Of a DNA stretch of 52,486 nt, positions 1-8,035 are shown piece by piece; within the stretch, counting starts at the first letter, position 1, and every line of letters starts with the position of its first letter. The notes under the pieces were generated by a model that did not search any database, was not told where the DNA came from, and was given only the letters and a program-made list of their open reading frames with translations. The translations under genes and the position numbers were made by a program. The stretch comes from Bacillota bacterium (lineage in GTDB: Bacteria > Bacillota > Clostridia > Saccharofermentanales > Fastidiosipilaceae), in contig JASGUU010000082.1 in NCBI GenBank assembly GCA_030057555.1, positions 1-52,486 of the forward strand, read 5' to 3'.

Positions 1-31
1 AATCATTTTGACTGAGAGCCAGACAAATCAG

Positions 32-107
32 TGCTGGCTCCAGTCAGAATGAGCAGGTGGCTCCGTTTGAGCCGCGCTGCTGGCCCCAAACGAACGAGCA
101 GGTGGCT
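32..107. repeat. Two direct repeats of about 30 bp
   Basis: Two near-copies start at 32 and 78. Each reads TGCTGGC(T/C)CCA, a few variable bases, then GAGCAGGTGGCT. The second copy is one base shorter in the middle. No gene is seen in 1-350, and this is the only structured element there. The repeats lie upstream of the DUF2284 gene and could continue to the left of the window. Confidence 0.6.
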
Positions 108-282
108 TTTTCAGAACGCGCTTTGCAGCCAGGCTCATAATTGCATGTGCCCTTTCGCTTTCTCAAGATAACATGTTTATTTATATTCTTGATTTTGGCA
201 TGAGATACATTGAGGGGAAAGCAGATCCAGCACCGTCCCTGGCTGCGGGAAAAAACACTACGCTTTTTGAAATCCACTTCAG

Positions 283-288
283 TATAAT
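283..288 (+). promoter_or_regulatory. Possible -10 box upstream of the DUF2284 gene
   Basis: A perfect TATAAT lies 63 bp before the chosen ATG at 351, in the only AT-rich stretch before the first operon. No good -35 hexamer is found 16-18 bp upstream, so support is weak. Confidence 0.3.
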
Positions 289-350
289 CAGAGGAGTCCG
301 TCCAGCCGGCAACCTCTTTCCGGCACCATTTGCAGAGCGAGGCAGAAACG

Positions 351-965
351 ATGAACAGCAGCCAGCCCGAAGAGCCCGATACCCGGCGTTTCGCCGCCGC
401 GGCCGAGCTAAAACAGAGTCCGGCCGGACTCGAGGCGCTCATCGCCGCCATTCGCACGTATGCGGAAGCGGGCGGCGCCACGGCCACCGCCGTTTTTGAT
501 GTCGCCGACATTGAGCTGCGCGAGGAGGTCCGCGCCATGTGCGCCGCCGATCGCTGCCACAGCTATGGAAAGAACTGGATGTGCCCGCCCCACATCGGCG
601 ACCTCGCCACCTGGCGCGGGCGCATCGACCAGTACAGTCATGGCATTCTCATCCAGCGCACCTGCCAGCTCGAGGACAGTTTCGACTATGAGGCGATGGC
701 AGAGGGCCAGCGGATTCTGAAGGGACTCTTCAACAACTTTGTGGACGAGGGTGCCTGTCCGCCGGGCATGCTGCTGCTTACCTGTGGCACCTGCACGCTT
801 TGCTCCAGCTGCGGCTGCCCCGACATCCCCTGCCGTTTTCCTGACCGCGCCTACCCCTCGCTCGAGGCCATCGGCATTCTGGTCACCGACCTCTGTCGGA
901 CTGCAGGCCTCCCCTACTACTACGGCGAGAACACCCTGACCTGGTCGGGTGGCATTCTCGTCTGA
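351..965 (+). CDS. DUF2284 cysteine-rich metal-binding protein
   Basis: This 204-residue protein matches the DUF2284 family, predicted soluble metal- or Fe-S-binding proteins common in anaerobes and of unknown reaction. The family signature is visible: C64, C69 and C78 around CHSYGKNWMCPPHIG, then a dense cluster of C145, C148, C151, C154, C156 and C161. These could hold one or two Fe-S clusters. ATG 351 is preferred, with a GAGG motif upstream; an in-frame TTG at 330 would add seven residues. The acetyltransferase starts 15 bp downstream, so it probably opens an operon with the acetyltransferase and the MATE gene. Family assignment is firm; function is unknown. Confidence 0.85.
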   Translation: MNSSQPEEPDTRRFAAAAELKQSPAGLEALIAAIRTYAEAGGATATAVFDVADIELREEVRAMCAADRCHSYGKNWMCPPHIGDLATWRGRIDQYSHGILIQRTCQLEDSFDYEAMAEGQRILKGLFNNFVDEGACPPGMLLLTCGTCTLCSSCGCPDIPCRFPDRAYPSLEAIGILVTDLCRTAGLPYYYGENTLTWSGGILV

Positions 966-980
966 CAGGAAGGATATCTG

Positions 981-2237
981 ATGATCATACGCAAGATCCG
1001 ACGCGAGGAGCTGCCCGAATTCGAGCGGGTTCGCAGCGTTGCCTACAACTTTACCCCTCCTGATGCCGGCGATCGGGCGCTGCTGGAGCACTTTGACAGC
1101 CTCTTCCCCGATGCGGCCGGGCGCGTGGCCGCCCTCGACCGCTGCTATGCGAGTTTCACGGATGACGGCTGGATGACCGGCGTCGCGATTGCGGGACAGT
1201 TTCAGGCCGGCTTCCTCGGTGAGCTCGTGGGCGTCGGCGGCGTAGGCGGTGTCGCCTCCTATCCCGAGCATCGCCGCGGCGGCGGGGTGCGGGGAATCCT
1301 GGAGGAGATGCTGCGGCGTTTCGCGGCGGACGGCTGTGTCTTTGCCGCACTATATCCCTTCCGCCACCTCTTCTACCGAAAATTTGGCTTCGAGGTCATC
1401 CAGAACTGCCGGCGCTACACGCTGCGCCCGGCTGACATCATCCTGCGCGTGCCGCCGCTCGAGGGCAGCTGGACCATGCTGCGTCCGGCGGAGCTCGGCG
1501 GCCTGGAAGCTGACTTCGCCGACTGGCGGCGGCTCGAGGATCGCATGTGGCGACACTTTGACGGCTTTTTCGAACAGCATATGGACATCACCGCCCGCCT
1601 CGAGCAGGACAATCCCTTCACCACGAAGCACTACCACTACCTCATGCATGACGCAAAGGGCGAGCCCAGGACCGCCCTCTCCTTCCGCTCGGATCAGCGG
1701 CGCATGGTGGTGCGCGACCTGCTGTTTACGAGCGCCGTCGAGCTCGCGGCCGTGCTGCAGTTTTTGCAGAGATTCGCCGCCGATATCGACGAAGTGGAAC
1801 TCGAACTGCCGCCCGGTTATGCCTTCTCCCTCCTGATCGAGGACACGCCGGCTCCGGCGGCCTGCACGGCGATGCTGCGCGTTATTGATGCAGAAGCTTT
1901 CCTCGGTCTCCTGTCACGGCGCTGGCACGGGACGCATCCGGGTCACCGTCTGCCCGCGGGACTCGCCGTTGCCGTCCAGGACCGGCAACTGCCTGCAAAC
2001 GAGGCCTGTTTCCTCCTGACGCCCGACGGGGTGTGCCGTGGGATGGCTGCTCCCGAATCGACGCTCAGCCTCGATATCTGCGAACTCTCGGCGCTCGCGA
2101 GCGGGGATCTCAGAGTTTTTGACCTCGGCCTGACCCGCACTGCGGGCTGCCCGGCCGTCCTCGCCGAGCCGGAGCGGGCTGCAGCGCTCGCGGAAGTCTT
2201 CGCGGACCGGCGCTGGTATATGAGGACCTACTTCTGA
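981..2237 (+). CDS. Eis-family GNAT N-acetyltransferase
   Basis: This 418-residue protein has the layout of Eis-type acetyltransferases: an N-terminal GNAT domain (about 1-150), a second GNAT-like domain and a C-terminal SCP2-like domain. The acetyl-CoA loop is visible at about 94-105 (YPEHRRGGGVRG). Y132 in LFYRKFGFEV fits the general-acid tyrosine of the family. The protein ends in Phe, as in characterised Eis enzymes, where the C-terminal carboxylate takes part in catalysis. Eis proteins acetylate amines on aminoglycosides, peptides and other substrates; the substrate here cannot be told. AGGAAGGA precedes the ATG. The stop TGA overlaps the ATG of the MATE gene (TGATG), so the two are translationally coupled, which suggests modification plus export of a toxic amine. 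Confidence 0.88.
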   Translation: MIIRKIRREELPEFERVRSVAYNFTPPDAGDRALLEHFDSLFPDAAGRVAALDRCYASFTDDGWMTGVAIAGQFQAGFLGELVGVGGVGGVASYPEHRRGGGVRGILEEMLRRFAADGCVFAALYPFRHLFYRKFGFEVIQNCRRYTLRPADIILRVPPLEGSWTMLRPAELGGLEADFADWRRLEDRMWRHFDGFFEQHMDITARLEQDNPFTTKHYHYLMHDAKGEPRTALSFRSDQRRMVVRDLLFTSAVELAAVLQFLQRFAADIDEVELELPPGYAFSLLIEDTPAPAACTAMLRVIDAEAFLGLLSRRWHGTHPGHRLPAGLAVAVQDRQLPANEACFLLTPDGVCRGMAAPESTLSLDICELSALASGDLRVFDLGLTRTAGCPAVLAEPERAAALAEVFADRRWYMRTYF

Positions 2238-3622
2238 TGGCCGGAAATTCCGGTCGTGGCAGCGAAGCCGAGCGTCAGCTCGCCCGCATGACCACGACGC
2301 CGATCCCTCCGCTCATCGTGCGTCTCGCCATTCCCTCGATTATCAGCATGCTGGTGACGACACTCTACAACACTGCCGACACCTGGTTCGTCTCCCAGCT
2401 GGGTACTGAACAGAGTGCCGGTGTCGGGGTCTTCATGCCGGTGATGTCCATCATCCAGGCGCTGGGTTTCATGCTGGGCCAGGGTGCGGGCAGTCATATC
2501 GCCCGCCTGCTCGGCCAGCAGCAGCTCGAGGCCGCCCGGATGAAGGCGAGCTCGGGCGTTTTCGCGGCACTCGTGACGGGCCTCGGAATCACGGTTGCGG
2601 GGATTCTGACCCTGGATCCTCTGCTGCGTCTGGTGGGCGCCGGCGAGGATTTTCTTGTGTACGCGCGTGAGTATGCGTTCTGGATTCTGCTCGTAGCGCC
2701 GATCAAGTGCGCCTCCTTCGTCCTCAACAATCTGCTGCGCTATGAGGGGAAGACCTTCCACGCCATGATTGGCCTCACCAGCGGCGGCCTGATCAACATC
2801 GGGCTGGATCCGCTCTTTATCTTTGTCTTTGGCTGGGGCGTCTCCGGTGCCGCGATCGCGACGGCGCTGTCGGCTGTCATTTCTTTCGTGATTCTGCTCG
2901 CGATGCTGCAGTCGCGCCATTCGGCTCTGCGTCTGTCACCGCGGGCCATCAGCAGGAAGGCGGGCGACTATATCGAGATGGTCCGTCTGGGCTTCCCTTC
3001 GCTGACGCGTCAGGGGCTCGCCAGTATCGCCGTCAGCCTGCAGAACAGCAGTGCCGAAGCGCTGGGCGGTGCGGCAGCCGTCGCGGCCTTCTCGATTGTG
3101 GGTCGCGTCACCTTCTTTGTCACGGCGCTGATGCTGGGTCTGGGCCAGGGCTTCCAGCCCGTTGTCGGCTACAACTACGGCGCCCGTGCCTGGAGCCGCG
3201 TGCGGGCGGCCTATCGCTTCACCATCATCACGGGCTTTCTGCTGCAGGCGGGCATGGGTCTGCTGCTGTTTTTCTTCGCGCCTCAGGTGGTGCAGGCCTT
3301 CCGCGACGACCCTGCCGTCATCGCGGTAGGGATTCCGATCATGCAGCTGCAGACGGCCATCCTCCCCCTGATGGCACCCAATACCGCCACCAACATGCTG
3401 CTGCAGGCATCCGGGCATGCGTATTCTGCGACGCTGCTGGCCGCCTCGCGCCAGGGGCTTTTCTTCATCCCGCTGATGCTGATTCTGCCGCGCCTCTTTG
3501 GCCTCAACGGCGTGATCGCCGTGCAGCCCATCGCGGATCTGCTGACGCTCGGGATTACGATCCCCTTCGCCCTGCGCTTTTTCCGCAATCTGCCAAAGGC
3601 GGACGGCATCGCCTATGCTTGA
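2237..3622 (+). CDS. MATE-family multidrug/Na+ antiporter
   Basis: This 461-residue protein has about 12 hydrophobic segments in two homologous halves and the usual MATE length. The N-terminal half opens with PPLIVRLAIPSIISMLVTTLYNTADTWF, typical of the NorM/DinF-like bacterial branch, and the second half has the matching GFPSLTRQGLASIAVSLQNS region. MATE proteins expel cationic drugs or metabolites across the cytoplasmic membrane in exchange for H+ or Na+. The start codon overlaps the stop of the Eis-type gene, so they are expressed together. No clear rho-independent terminator follows. Confidence 0.92.
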   Translation: MAGNSGRGSEAERQLARMTTTPIPPLIVRLAIPSIISMLVTTLYNTADTWFVSQLGTEQSAGVGVFMPVMSIIQALGFMLGQGAGSHIARLLGQQQLEAARMKASSGVFAALVTGLGITVAGILTLDPLLRLVGAGEDFLVYAREYAFWILLVAPIKCASFVLNNLLRYEGKTFHAMIGLTSGGLINIGLDPLFIFVFGWGVSGAAIATALSAVISFVILLAMLQSRHSALRLSPRAISRKAGDYIEMVRLGFPSLTRQGLASIAVSLQNSSAEALGGAAAVAAFSIVGRVTFFVTALMLGLGQGFQPVVGYNYGARAWSRVRAAYRFTIITGFLLQAGMGLLLFFFAPQVVQAFRDDPAVIAVGIPIMQLQTAILPLMAPNTATNMLLQASGHAYSATLLAASRQGLFFIPLMLILPRLFGLNGVIAVQPIADLLTLGITIPFALRFFRNLPKADGIAYA

Positions 3623-3752
3623 GGGAGCCGCCGCCAGAGTTCTGACGGGGGCATGTTGGCGGACCATGACTGCCCCCGGCCGGACCGGAATCAGTCGCAG
3701 AGGTCAAAATCGGTAACATCAGCGGCGTTGGCGGACTTCTTTCTCCCCTACA

Positions 3753-4475
3753 ATGGCGCCCATGGACAAGAATAAACGCAAGTTCATCCTGCTGGGCGGC
3801 GGACTGCTGGCTGTCTTTGCCCTCGCAGCCATCCTGCTGAAGCTTCTGGGCGGCCATGCCGATCCTGCTGGCGACCCAGGCCCGCTCGCCACCCGGCAAC
3901 CAGACACAACAACGACGGCGGAAACGCCGGGCACAGCCTCGGACAGCGTCACGGGAGCCCCGGAGGACGCTGTCGAAACGGGTGAAACGGCGGGTAGCGA
4001 GAACACAGCAACGGGAGGCGAATATCAGGCTCCCGACTTCACACTCACTAACAACCGCGGCGAGACGCACAGTCTCTCGGACTTTCGCGGGCGCGTCATC
4101 GTTCTCAACTTCTGGGCCTCCTGGTGTCCTCCCTGCCGCAGCGAGATGCCGATGCTCAATGCCTGGTATCAGGAAATCGCAGAGCGGGACGACATCGTTT
4201 TCATGGCCGTCGACCTGACCGACGGTGGCCGTGAAACCCGTGATGCCGCCGACCGCTTCATTTCCGGCGAGGGCTACAGCTTTCCCTACTACTATGACGA
4301 ACGACAGGCGGGCATGCCGAGCGCTGCCGAACTCTACTATGTCCAGTCCATTCCTGCGACCTGGATCATCGCGCCGAACTTTGATCTTTACTACCAGCAC
4401 CGCGGCATCCTGACCCGCGAACAGCTCGACCACTATCTCGCTGGTGTACAGAGCTATGCTGCCGGGGCAGATTAG
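3753..4475 (+). CDS. Membrane-anchored TlpA/ResA-like thiol-disulfide protein
   Basis: This 240-residue protein has an N-terminal membrane anchor (about 11-33), a Thr/Glu-rich linker (about 45-90) and a TlpA/ResA-type thioredoxin domain. The active site is WASWCPPCRSEM, with the redox pair C125 and C128; the linker-to-domain boundary is APDFTLTN. The domain faces outside and would reduce or isomerise disulfides in exported proteins or cytochromes. ccdA follows after 12 bp, the expected electron-supply partner. No ribosome site precedes ATG 3753. A second ATG at 3762 (residue 4) is possible, and a TACAAT at 3749-3754 with TTGGCG at 3728-3733 (15-bp gap) hints that the transcript may begin close to that codon. 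Confidence 0.88.
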   Translation: MAPMDKNKRKFILLGGGLLAVFALAAILLKLLGGHADPAGDPGPLATRQPDTTTTAETPGTASDSVTGAPEDAVETGETAGSENTATGGEYQAPDFTLTNNRGETHSLSDFRGRVIVLNFWASWCPPCRSEMPMLNAWYQEIAERDDIVFMAVDLTDGGRETRDAADRFISGEGYSFPYYYDERQAGMPSAAELYYVQSIPATWIIAPNFDLYYQHRGILTREQLDHYLAGVQSYAAGAD

Positions 4476-4487
4476 GAGACAGCTGCC

Positions 4488-5192
4488 ATGCCGGTATTGA
4501 TGGTCTTTTTGGAGGGTGTCCTCGCCTTCCTCTCTCCCTGTATCCTGCCGATGCTGCCGGTCTATCTCGTCTATCTGGCGGGCGATGAGGCCGCCGGCCG
4601 GCAACGCCGCGTCATCAACACTCTCGGCTTTATCATCGGCTTCACGCTGATCTACGTCGCGCTGGGGGCTACGGCCACCTCGATCGGCCGCGCGCTCTTC
4701 CGCAATCAGGATCTCCTGCGCCGCGTTTCAGGCGTCATTATGCTCGTGCTCGGGCTGCATTATCTGGGTCTCTTCGACCGTCTGCACGTCTGGCTGCGGA
4801 GTCGCTTCATCAAGGGCGATGCCGCTTCTCCCGGCGAGCGTATGCTGAATCAGCACAGCCAGGGGCGGGGCTTTCTCCGCAGCCTGCTCTTCGGCCTGGC
4901 CTTTACGGTGACCTGGACTCCCTGCCTGACGGCCTGGGTCGGTGCCGCAATGACGATGGCGGCCAACAGCGCGACCGTCTGGCAGGGGATCGGCCTGCTC
5001 TTTGCCTTCTCGATGGGCCTCGGCATTCCTTTCATGCTGACGGCGCTCCTCTACGAGAGCATGGCTACGGGCTTTGCCTTTATCAAACGCCACATGCAGC
5101 ACATCCGCCTGTTTTCGGGTCTCCTGCTGATTCTGATCGGCATTCTGATGCTGACCAACCTCATCGGACGCTATATGAGCTTCTTCAGCTGA
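4488..5192 (+). CDS. ccdA: CcdA-type thiol:disulfide transmembrane electron carrier
   Basis: This 234-residue integral membrane protein has about six helices and the two conserved cysteines of CcdA/DsbD-beta. C18 lies in FLSPCILPMLP and C146 in TWTPCLTAW. It carries electrons from cytoplasmic thioredoxin to exported thiol proteins. Here the partner is the TlpA-like protein encoded just upstream, at 12 bp. AGGAG precedes the ATG by a normal distance. No cytochrome c maturation gene is present in the window, so the pair more likely serves oxidative-stress or surface-protein thiols. A degraded copy of the last 34 codons lies 500 bp downstream (5714-5815). Confidence 0.9.
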   Translation: MPVLMVFLEGVLAFLSPCILPMLPVYLVYLAGDEAAGRQRRVINTLGFIIGFTLIYVALGATATSIGRALFRNQDLLRRVSGVIMLVLGLHYLGLFDRLHVWLRSRFIKGDAASPGERMLNQHSQGRGFLRSLLFGLAFTVTWTPCLTAWVGAAMTMAANSATVWQGIGLLFAFSMGLGIPFMLTALLYESMATGFAFIKRHMQHIRLFSGLLLILIGILMLTNLIGRYMSFFS

Positions 5193-5424
5193 GGCTGGGC
5201 GCTGTTTCGCAGGCAGAGTGGCGGATCAGATATTAGAGCAGCAACGCCTGCGAATCGTGACTCGAATCGTCTGGCAGCTTCCATGTTGGCGACGTGTGCA
5301 AGGGAAATCGTCTCCCGTCCTGCTTGTCCTGTAATCCTGCTTTAAACTCAGCTTTTCATGGCAAAGGTTTAATGGAGTTGTGCAGGAATTGATTACACTT
5401 CGCTTCATCGGAAGAAGGCAGGAT

Positions 5425-5655
5425 ATGAAGAATAATAGAGAGATGCAGGAGGCAGTTGTGTTTGCTGTCTCTGCTTTGATTGGGGCAATTTGTCTGGGAA
5501 TCGCTGTATATTATGAAATGGAGATATTCCTGGCCATCCTTTGCATGTCAGGCATCATTTTCATCATTAACTTTTTATTCCAGATCCTGTTTTTTGATCC
5601 CAAGCACGGTGCAAAAGGTAAGAGCTGGATTTCGATCTGCCGATTTTTCATGTGA
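5425..5655 (+). CDS. Small two-helix membrane protein, unknown
   Basis: This 76-residue protein has two strongly hydrophobic segments (about 9-27 and 31-50), with a short positively charged N-terminus and C-terminus. No family was recognised. ATG 5425 is chosen over a TTG-like start at 5380 because GAAGAAGGCAGG lies just upstream. Its AT content is clearly higher than that of its neighbours, which suggests a young or transferred gene. It sits between intact ccdA and a decayed duplicate of the ccdA 3' end, so it may have arrived with that rearrangement. It could also be non-coding DNA with chance hydrophobic codons. Confidence 0.45.
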   Translation: MKNNREMQEAVVFAVSALIGAICLGIAVYYEMEIFLAILCMSGIIFIINFLFQILFFDPKHGAKGKSWISICRFFM

Positions 5656-5713
5656 TTTTTCAGACCTGTAGCATGGCTGTCTACTGGAAGGCGTCAGCCA
5701 TCTGTATCTGCTC

Positions 5714-5815
5714 GCTGCCTCCTTCAGGCGCTGCATGCAGCGCATGCACCTGTTTGAGTACTTCCTCCTGATTTTGATCGGCATATTGATGCTCACCAAC
5801 CTCAGCGAGTGCTAA
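5714..5815 (+). pseudogene. Decayed duplicate of the ccdA 3' end
   Basis: Read from 5714, the frame gives AASFRRCMQRMHLF, then LLILIGILMLTNL and a stop at 5813-5815. The real ccdA C-terminus reads AFIKRHMQHIRLF, then LLILIGILMLTNL. About 17 of 23 residues match from MQ onward, and the DNA matches too, for example GATCGGCAT and ACCAACCTC. The copy lacks everything before the last helix and stops a few codons early. It is a relic of a duplication or of a lost second ccdA gene. Confidence 0.75.
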
Positions 5816-5889
5816 ACGAGCTTTTGCCAAGGCAAGATCGGCTTGGCCAGTGGGTGCAGGTGCGGCATCTGAGCTGTGAATATCAACTT

Positions 5890-5924
5890 TTCGAGTTTTG
5901 TCACCTTTTACTGACACAACTCCG
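5890..5924. repeat. Hairpin repeat, TTCGAGTTTTGTCAC type, copy 1
   Basis: The arm TCGAGTTTTGTCA pairs with TGACACAACTCCG across an 8-base loop, with 10 of 13 positions matching. The left arm, as TCAACTTTTCGAGTTTTGTCACCT, is repeated exactly 70 bp further on at 5953-5976, which is given as a position only for its length. It lies in AT-rich DNA between the convergent small membrane protein gene and the RACo-like gene. Confidence 0.6.
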
Positions 5925-5959
5925 TTTTTTGTCATTTTCAGTGCCGTGAGTGTCAACTT

Positions 5960-5996
5960 TTCGAGTTTTGTCACCTGAAAGTGATCAAAACTCGAA
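5960..5996. repeat. Hairpin repeat, TTCGAGTTTTGTCAC type, copy 2
   Basis: This is a long inverted repeat. TTCGAGTTTTGTCAC pairs with GTGATCAAAACTCGAA around the six-base loop CTGAAA, with one bulged T: about 15 pairs. No long T-run follows on either strand, so a simple intrinsic terminator is not obvious, although a bidirectional terminator role would fit its place between convergent genes. Similar hairpins occur at 49894-50012. Confidence 0.65.
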
Positions 5997-6151
5997 GACT
6001 TGTCATATTATTGCTTCGAGGCTGTGCTTCGGCGAGGCTCCTTCCTTGGCACTCGACTGAGTTGCGCAGTAAAAGGTGGGAACATATCAGCATTCCAGGT
6101 CAGCTTTGAACACATATCGGAGTAGTGCTCCGATTTGTGGTCACAGTAGAG

Positions 6152-6271
6152 AAAAAACTCGCTGGTGCCCCGTTTGCGGGGCAGGAACGGAAAATTTGGC
6201 CAGGGGTGGACAAAAATCGCGCTGGTGCCCCGTCTGCGGGGCACAAACGGAAATAATGGCCAATCGGCCAG
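6152..6271. repeat. Two 60-bp direct repeats with a GCCCC hairpin
   Basis: Two copies start at 6152 and 6212. Each holds GCTGGTGCCCCGT(T/C)TGCGGGGC, so each forms a GCCCC/GGGGC stem with a six-base loop, followed by an ACGGAAA segment. A weaker third copy lies just upstream at about 6120-6150. On the plus strand all copies read as P(V/I)CG motifs (for example RWCPVCGAGTE and RWCPVCGAQTE) in one frame. No convincing start or ribosome site makes this a gene, so it is recorded as a repeat. Confidence 0.6.
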
Positions 6272-6306
6272 ACACCATCCGCCAGGAAAGGTTTCTCCCC
6301 TGCGCC

Positions 6307-7995
6307 TCAGCCGTTAAAAAACATGGAATCGACATAGCGCTCCATGAAGTCCGCATTGGCCGAGAGTTCGATGTAGCCTGAGCTGCGGGCGACAACGAGC
6401 ATACGCTCGCGGGCTGAGGCATCGACGAGGGCCCGGACAGCGCCCTGCAGACTGGTGTTGCCCAGAGCCGTAACCCGATCCTCGAGCGCGGCGGGAATCA
6501 GGCCGATGCGGGCAACCGACGACGCGCGCACGACGCTGCCGAAGCCGCCGGCCAGGCCAAGCCGCCGGACCTCCTGCGGCCTGTGTCCGGTCGCATCGAG
6601 CAACGTGGCGATACCGGCTGCGATAGCGGCCTTGGCCAGCTGAATTTCGCGAATATCGCGCCCGGAGAGATAGATGTCGGGTGCACGCCGCAGCAGGCAG
6701 ACCAGCTCATCAGGGCGCTCATCGCCCGTCGCGGCGGCAGAAGCCACGGCGGCACGGCCGCTGAGCCTGCGGCGCGGCAGCAGACAGGCGGCGAGACCGG
6801 GCGGCAGCTCCCCGGGATCGGCGAAACGGCCCGTCTCCTCCACCAGCCCGAGATCAAGCAGCGCAGCCATGGCGTCCAGCAGACCGGAGCCGCAGATGCC
6901 GATCGCCTCCGCATCATCGATGGTCCGGACGACCAGAGGCCAGCCTTCTGCCGACCGTGTCACCCGGTCGACCGCCCCGCTGACCCCCGGGAGGCCCATC
7001 TCGATGGTAGCACCCTCGAAAGCCGGCCCCGCCGCGGTCGAGCAGCAAACGAGTCCGGCTGCCGAGCCGAGCGCCATCTCGCCGTTCGTGCCGATGTCGA
7101 TAAAGAGCTCGAGTTCCCCGCTGCGATCCACACCCGCCGCCACCAGGCCGCCGACGACATCGCCGCCGACATAGCCGGAGATCGCCGGCAGCAGCCACAC
7201 CGGCGCGTCCGCCCGACCCGGCAGCTCCAGTTCGGCGGCTGTCCGGCTGTCGCCGAAGCGGCTCACGGGCGCAAACGGCGCCTCGCCAATCGAGCTCGGG
7301 TCAAGCCCCGCCAGAAAATGCAGCATGATGGTGTTGCCAGCAACAGACCAGGCATCGATGGAGTCTGGCCTCAGCCCCAGACCGTACACCGCATTCGCCG
7401 TGACGACCAGTTCCTCAAGCAGTTCCGTGAGCTGAGCGCGCAGAGGCACCACGAGACTCGCGAGGCCGTGCTCGCGGGCATGCTGGATGCGCGAGATGAC
7501 ATCGGCACCGGCGAAACGCTGGCGGTTGGCCGCCCGGACTCCGGCCAGGATGCGGCGGCCGGCAGCAGCGGGCGGCACGGTAGCGGACGGGTCCCCGAGA
7601 TCCAGCAGCAGCGCGATGACGGTAGTGGTGCCGATATCGACGGCAACACAATAACGAGCATCAACCTCGGGCGGGGTGCCGGAGAGGTCCAGTTCGGCCA
7701 GTTCCAGCGGAATGGCCATCGCGGCCTCGCCCGGAACATGCACCCGGGCCCCCTGATCATGCTCAGGATCCAAATAATACTGACAGGAAAGAACACGCTC
7801 GCTGATGGACGCACCCGCCCGCCGCAGTTCGACGACGCACTTGCCGCAGCGCCCGCGCCCGCCACAGGGTGTCGGCACAGCCTCGATGCCGCACGCCATG
7901 AGCCAGTCGGCGAGACTGCGCCCGGCCGCCTCCGCCAGAGGTATGGCAATCCGTTCAGGGAGCGCACGATGGCCGCTGACTGTCAGATATAACAT
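6307..7995 (-). CDS. RACo-like corrinoid-activating ASKHA ATPase with 2Fe-2S domain
   Basis: This 562-residue protein matches RACo, the family that uses ATP to drive reduction of inactive Co(II) corrinoid proteins to Co(I). The N-terminus is a ferredoxin domain with C44, C50, C53 and C71 (PCGGRGRCGKC). A linker follows, then an ASKHA ATPase core with phosphate motifs at D120 (DIGTTTV) and D300 (DIGTNGE) and the glycine-rich GLAGGFG near the end. ATG 7995 is chosen because an in-frame start at 8079 would overlap the V-ATPase subunit D gene by 44 bp. The 40-bp gap to ntpD suggests co-transcription with the V-ATPase. No corrinoid protein gene is in the window, so the target is unknown. Confidence 0.87.
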   Translation of the reverse strand: MLYLTVSGHRALPERIAIPLAEAAGRSLADWLMACGIEAVPTPCGGRGRCGKCVVELRRAGASISERVLSCQYYLDPEHDQGARVHVPGEAAMAIPLELAELDLSGTPPEVDARYCVAVDIGTTTVIALLLDLGDPSATVPPAAAGRRILAGVRAANRQRFAGADVISRIQHAREHGLASLVVPLRAQLTELLEELVVTANAVYGLGLRPDSIDAWSVAGNTIMLHFLAGLDPSSIGEAPFAPVSRFGDSRTAAELELPGRADAPVWLLPAISGYVGGDVVGGLVAAGVDRSGELELFIDIGTNGEMALGSAAGLVCCSTAAGPAFEGATIEMGLPGVSGAVDRVTRSAEGWPLVVRTIDDAEAIGICGSGLLDAMAALLDLGLVEETGRFADPGELPPGLAACLLPRRRLSGRAAVASAAATGDERPDELVCLLRRAPDIYLSGRDIREIQLAKAAIAAGIATLLDATGHRPQEVRRLGLAGGFGSVVRASSVARIGLIPAALEDRVTALGNTSLQGAVRALVDASARERMLVVARSSGYIELSANADFMERYVDSMFFNG

Positions 7996-8035
7996 ATGAC
8001 TGCACTCTGTCAGCGCCGCCGGCTCCGCGGCCGCA

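Noticed and set aside
6076-6381. A plus-strand frame of 101 codons containing CPVCG motifs, as a possible zinc-ribbon protein.
   Set aside because: It has no ribosome site, its 3' third overlaps the RACo-like gene antisense, and the motifs coincide with the 60-bp repeats. It is kept as a repeat.
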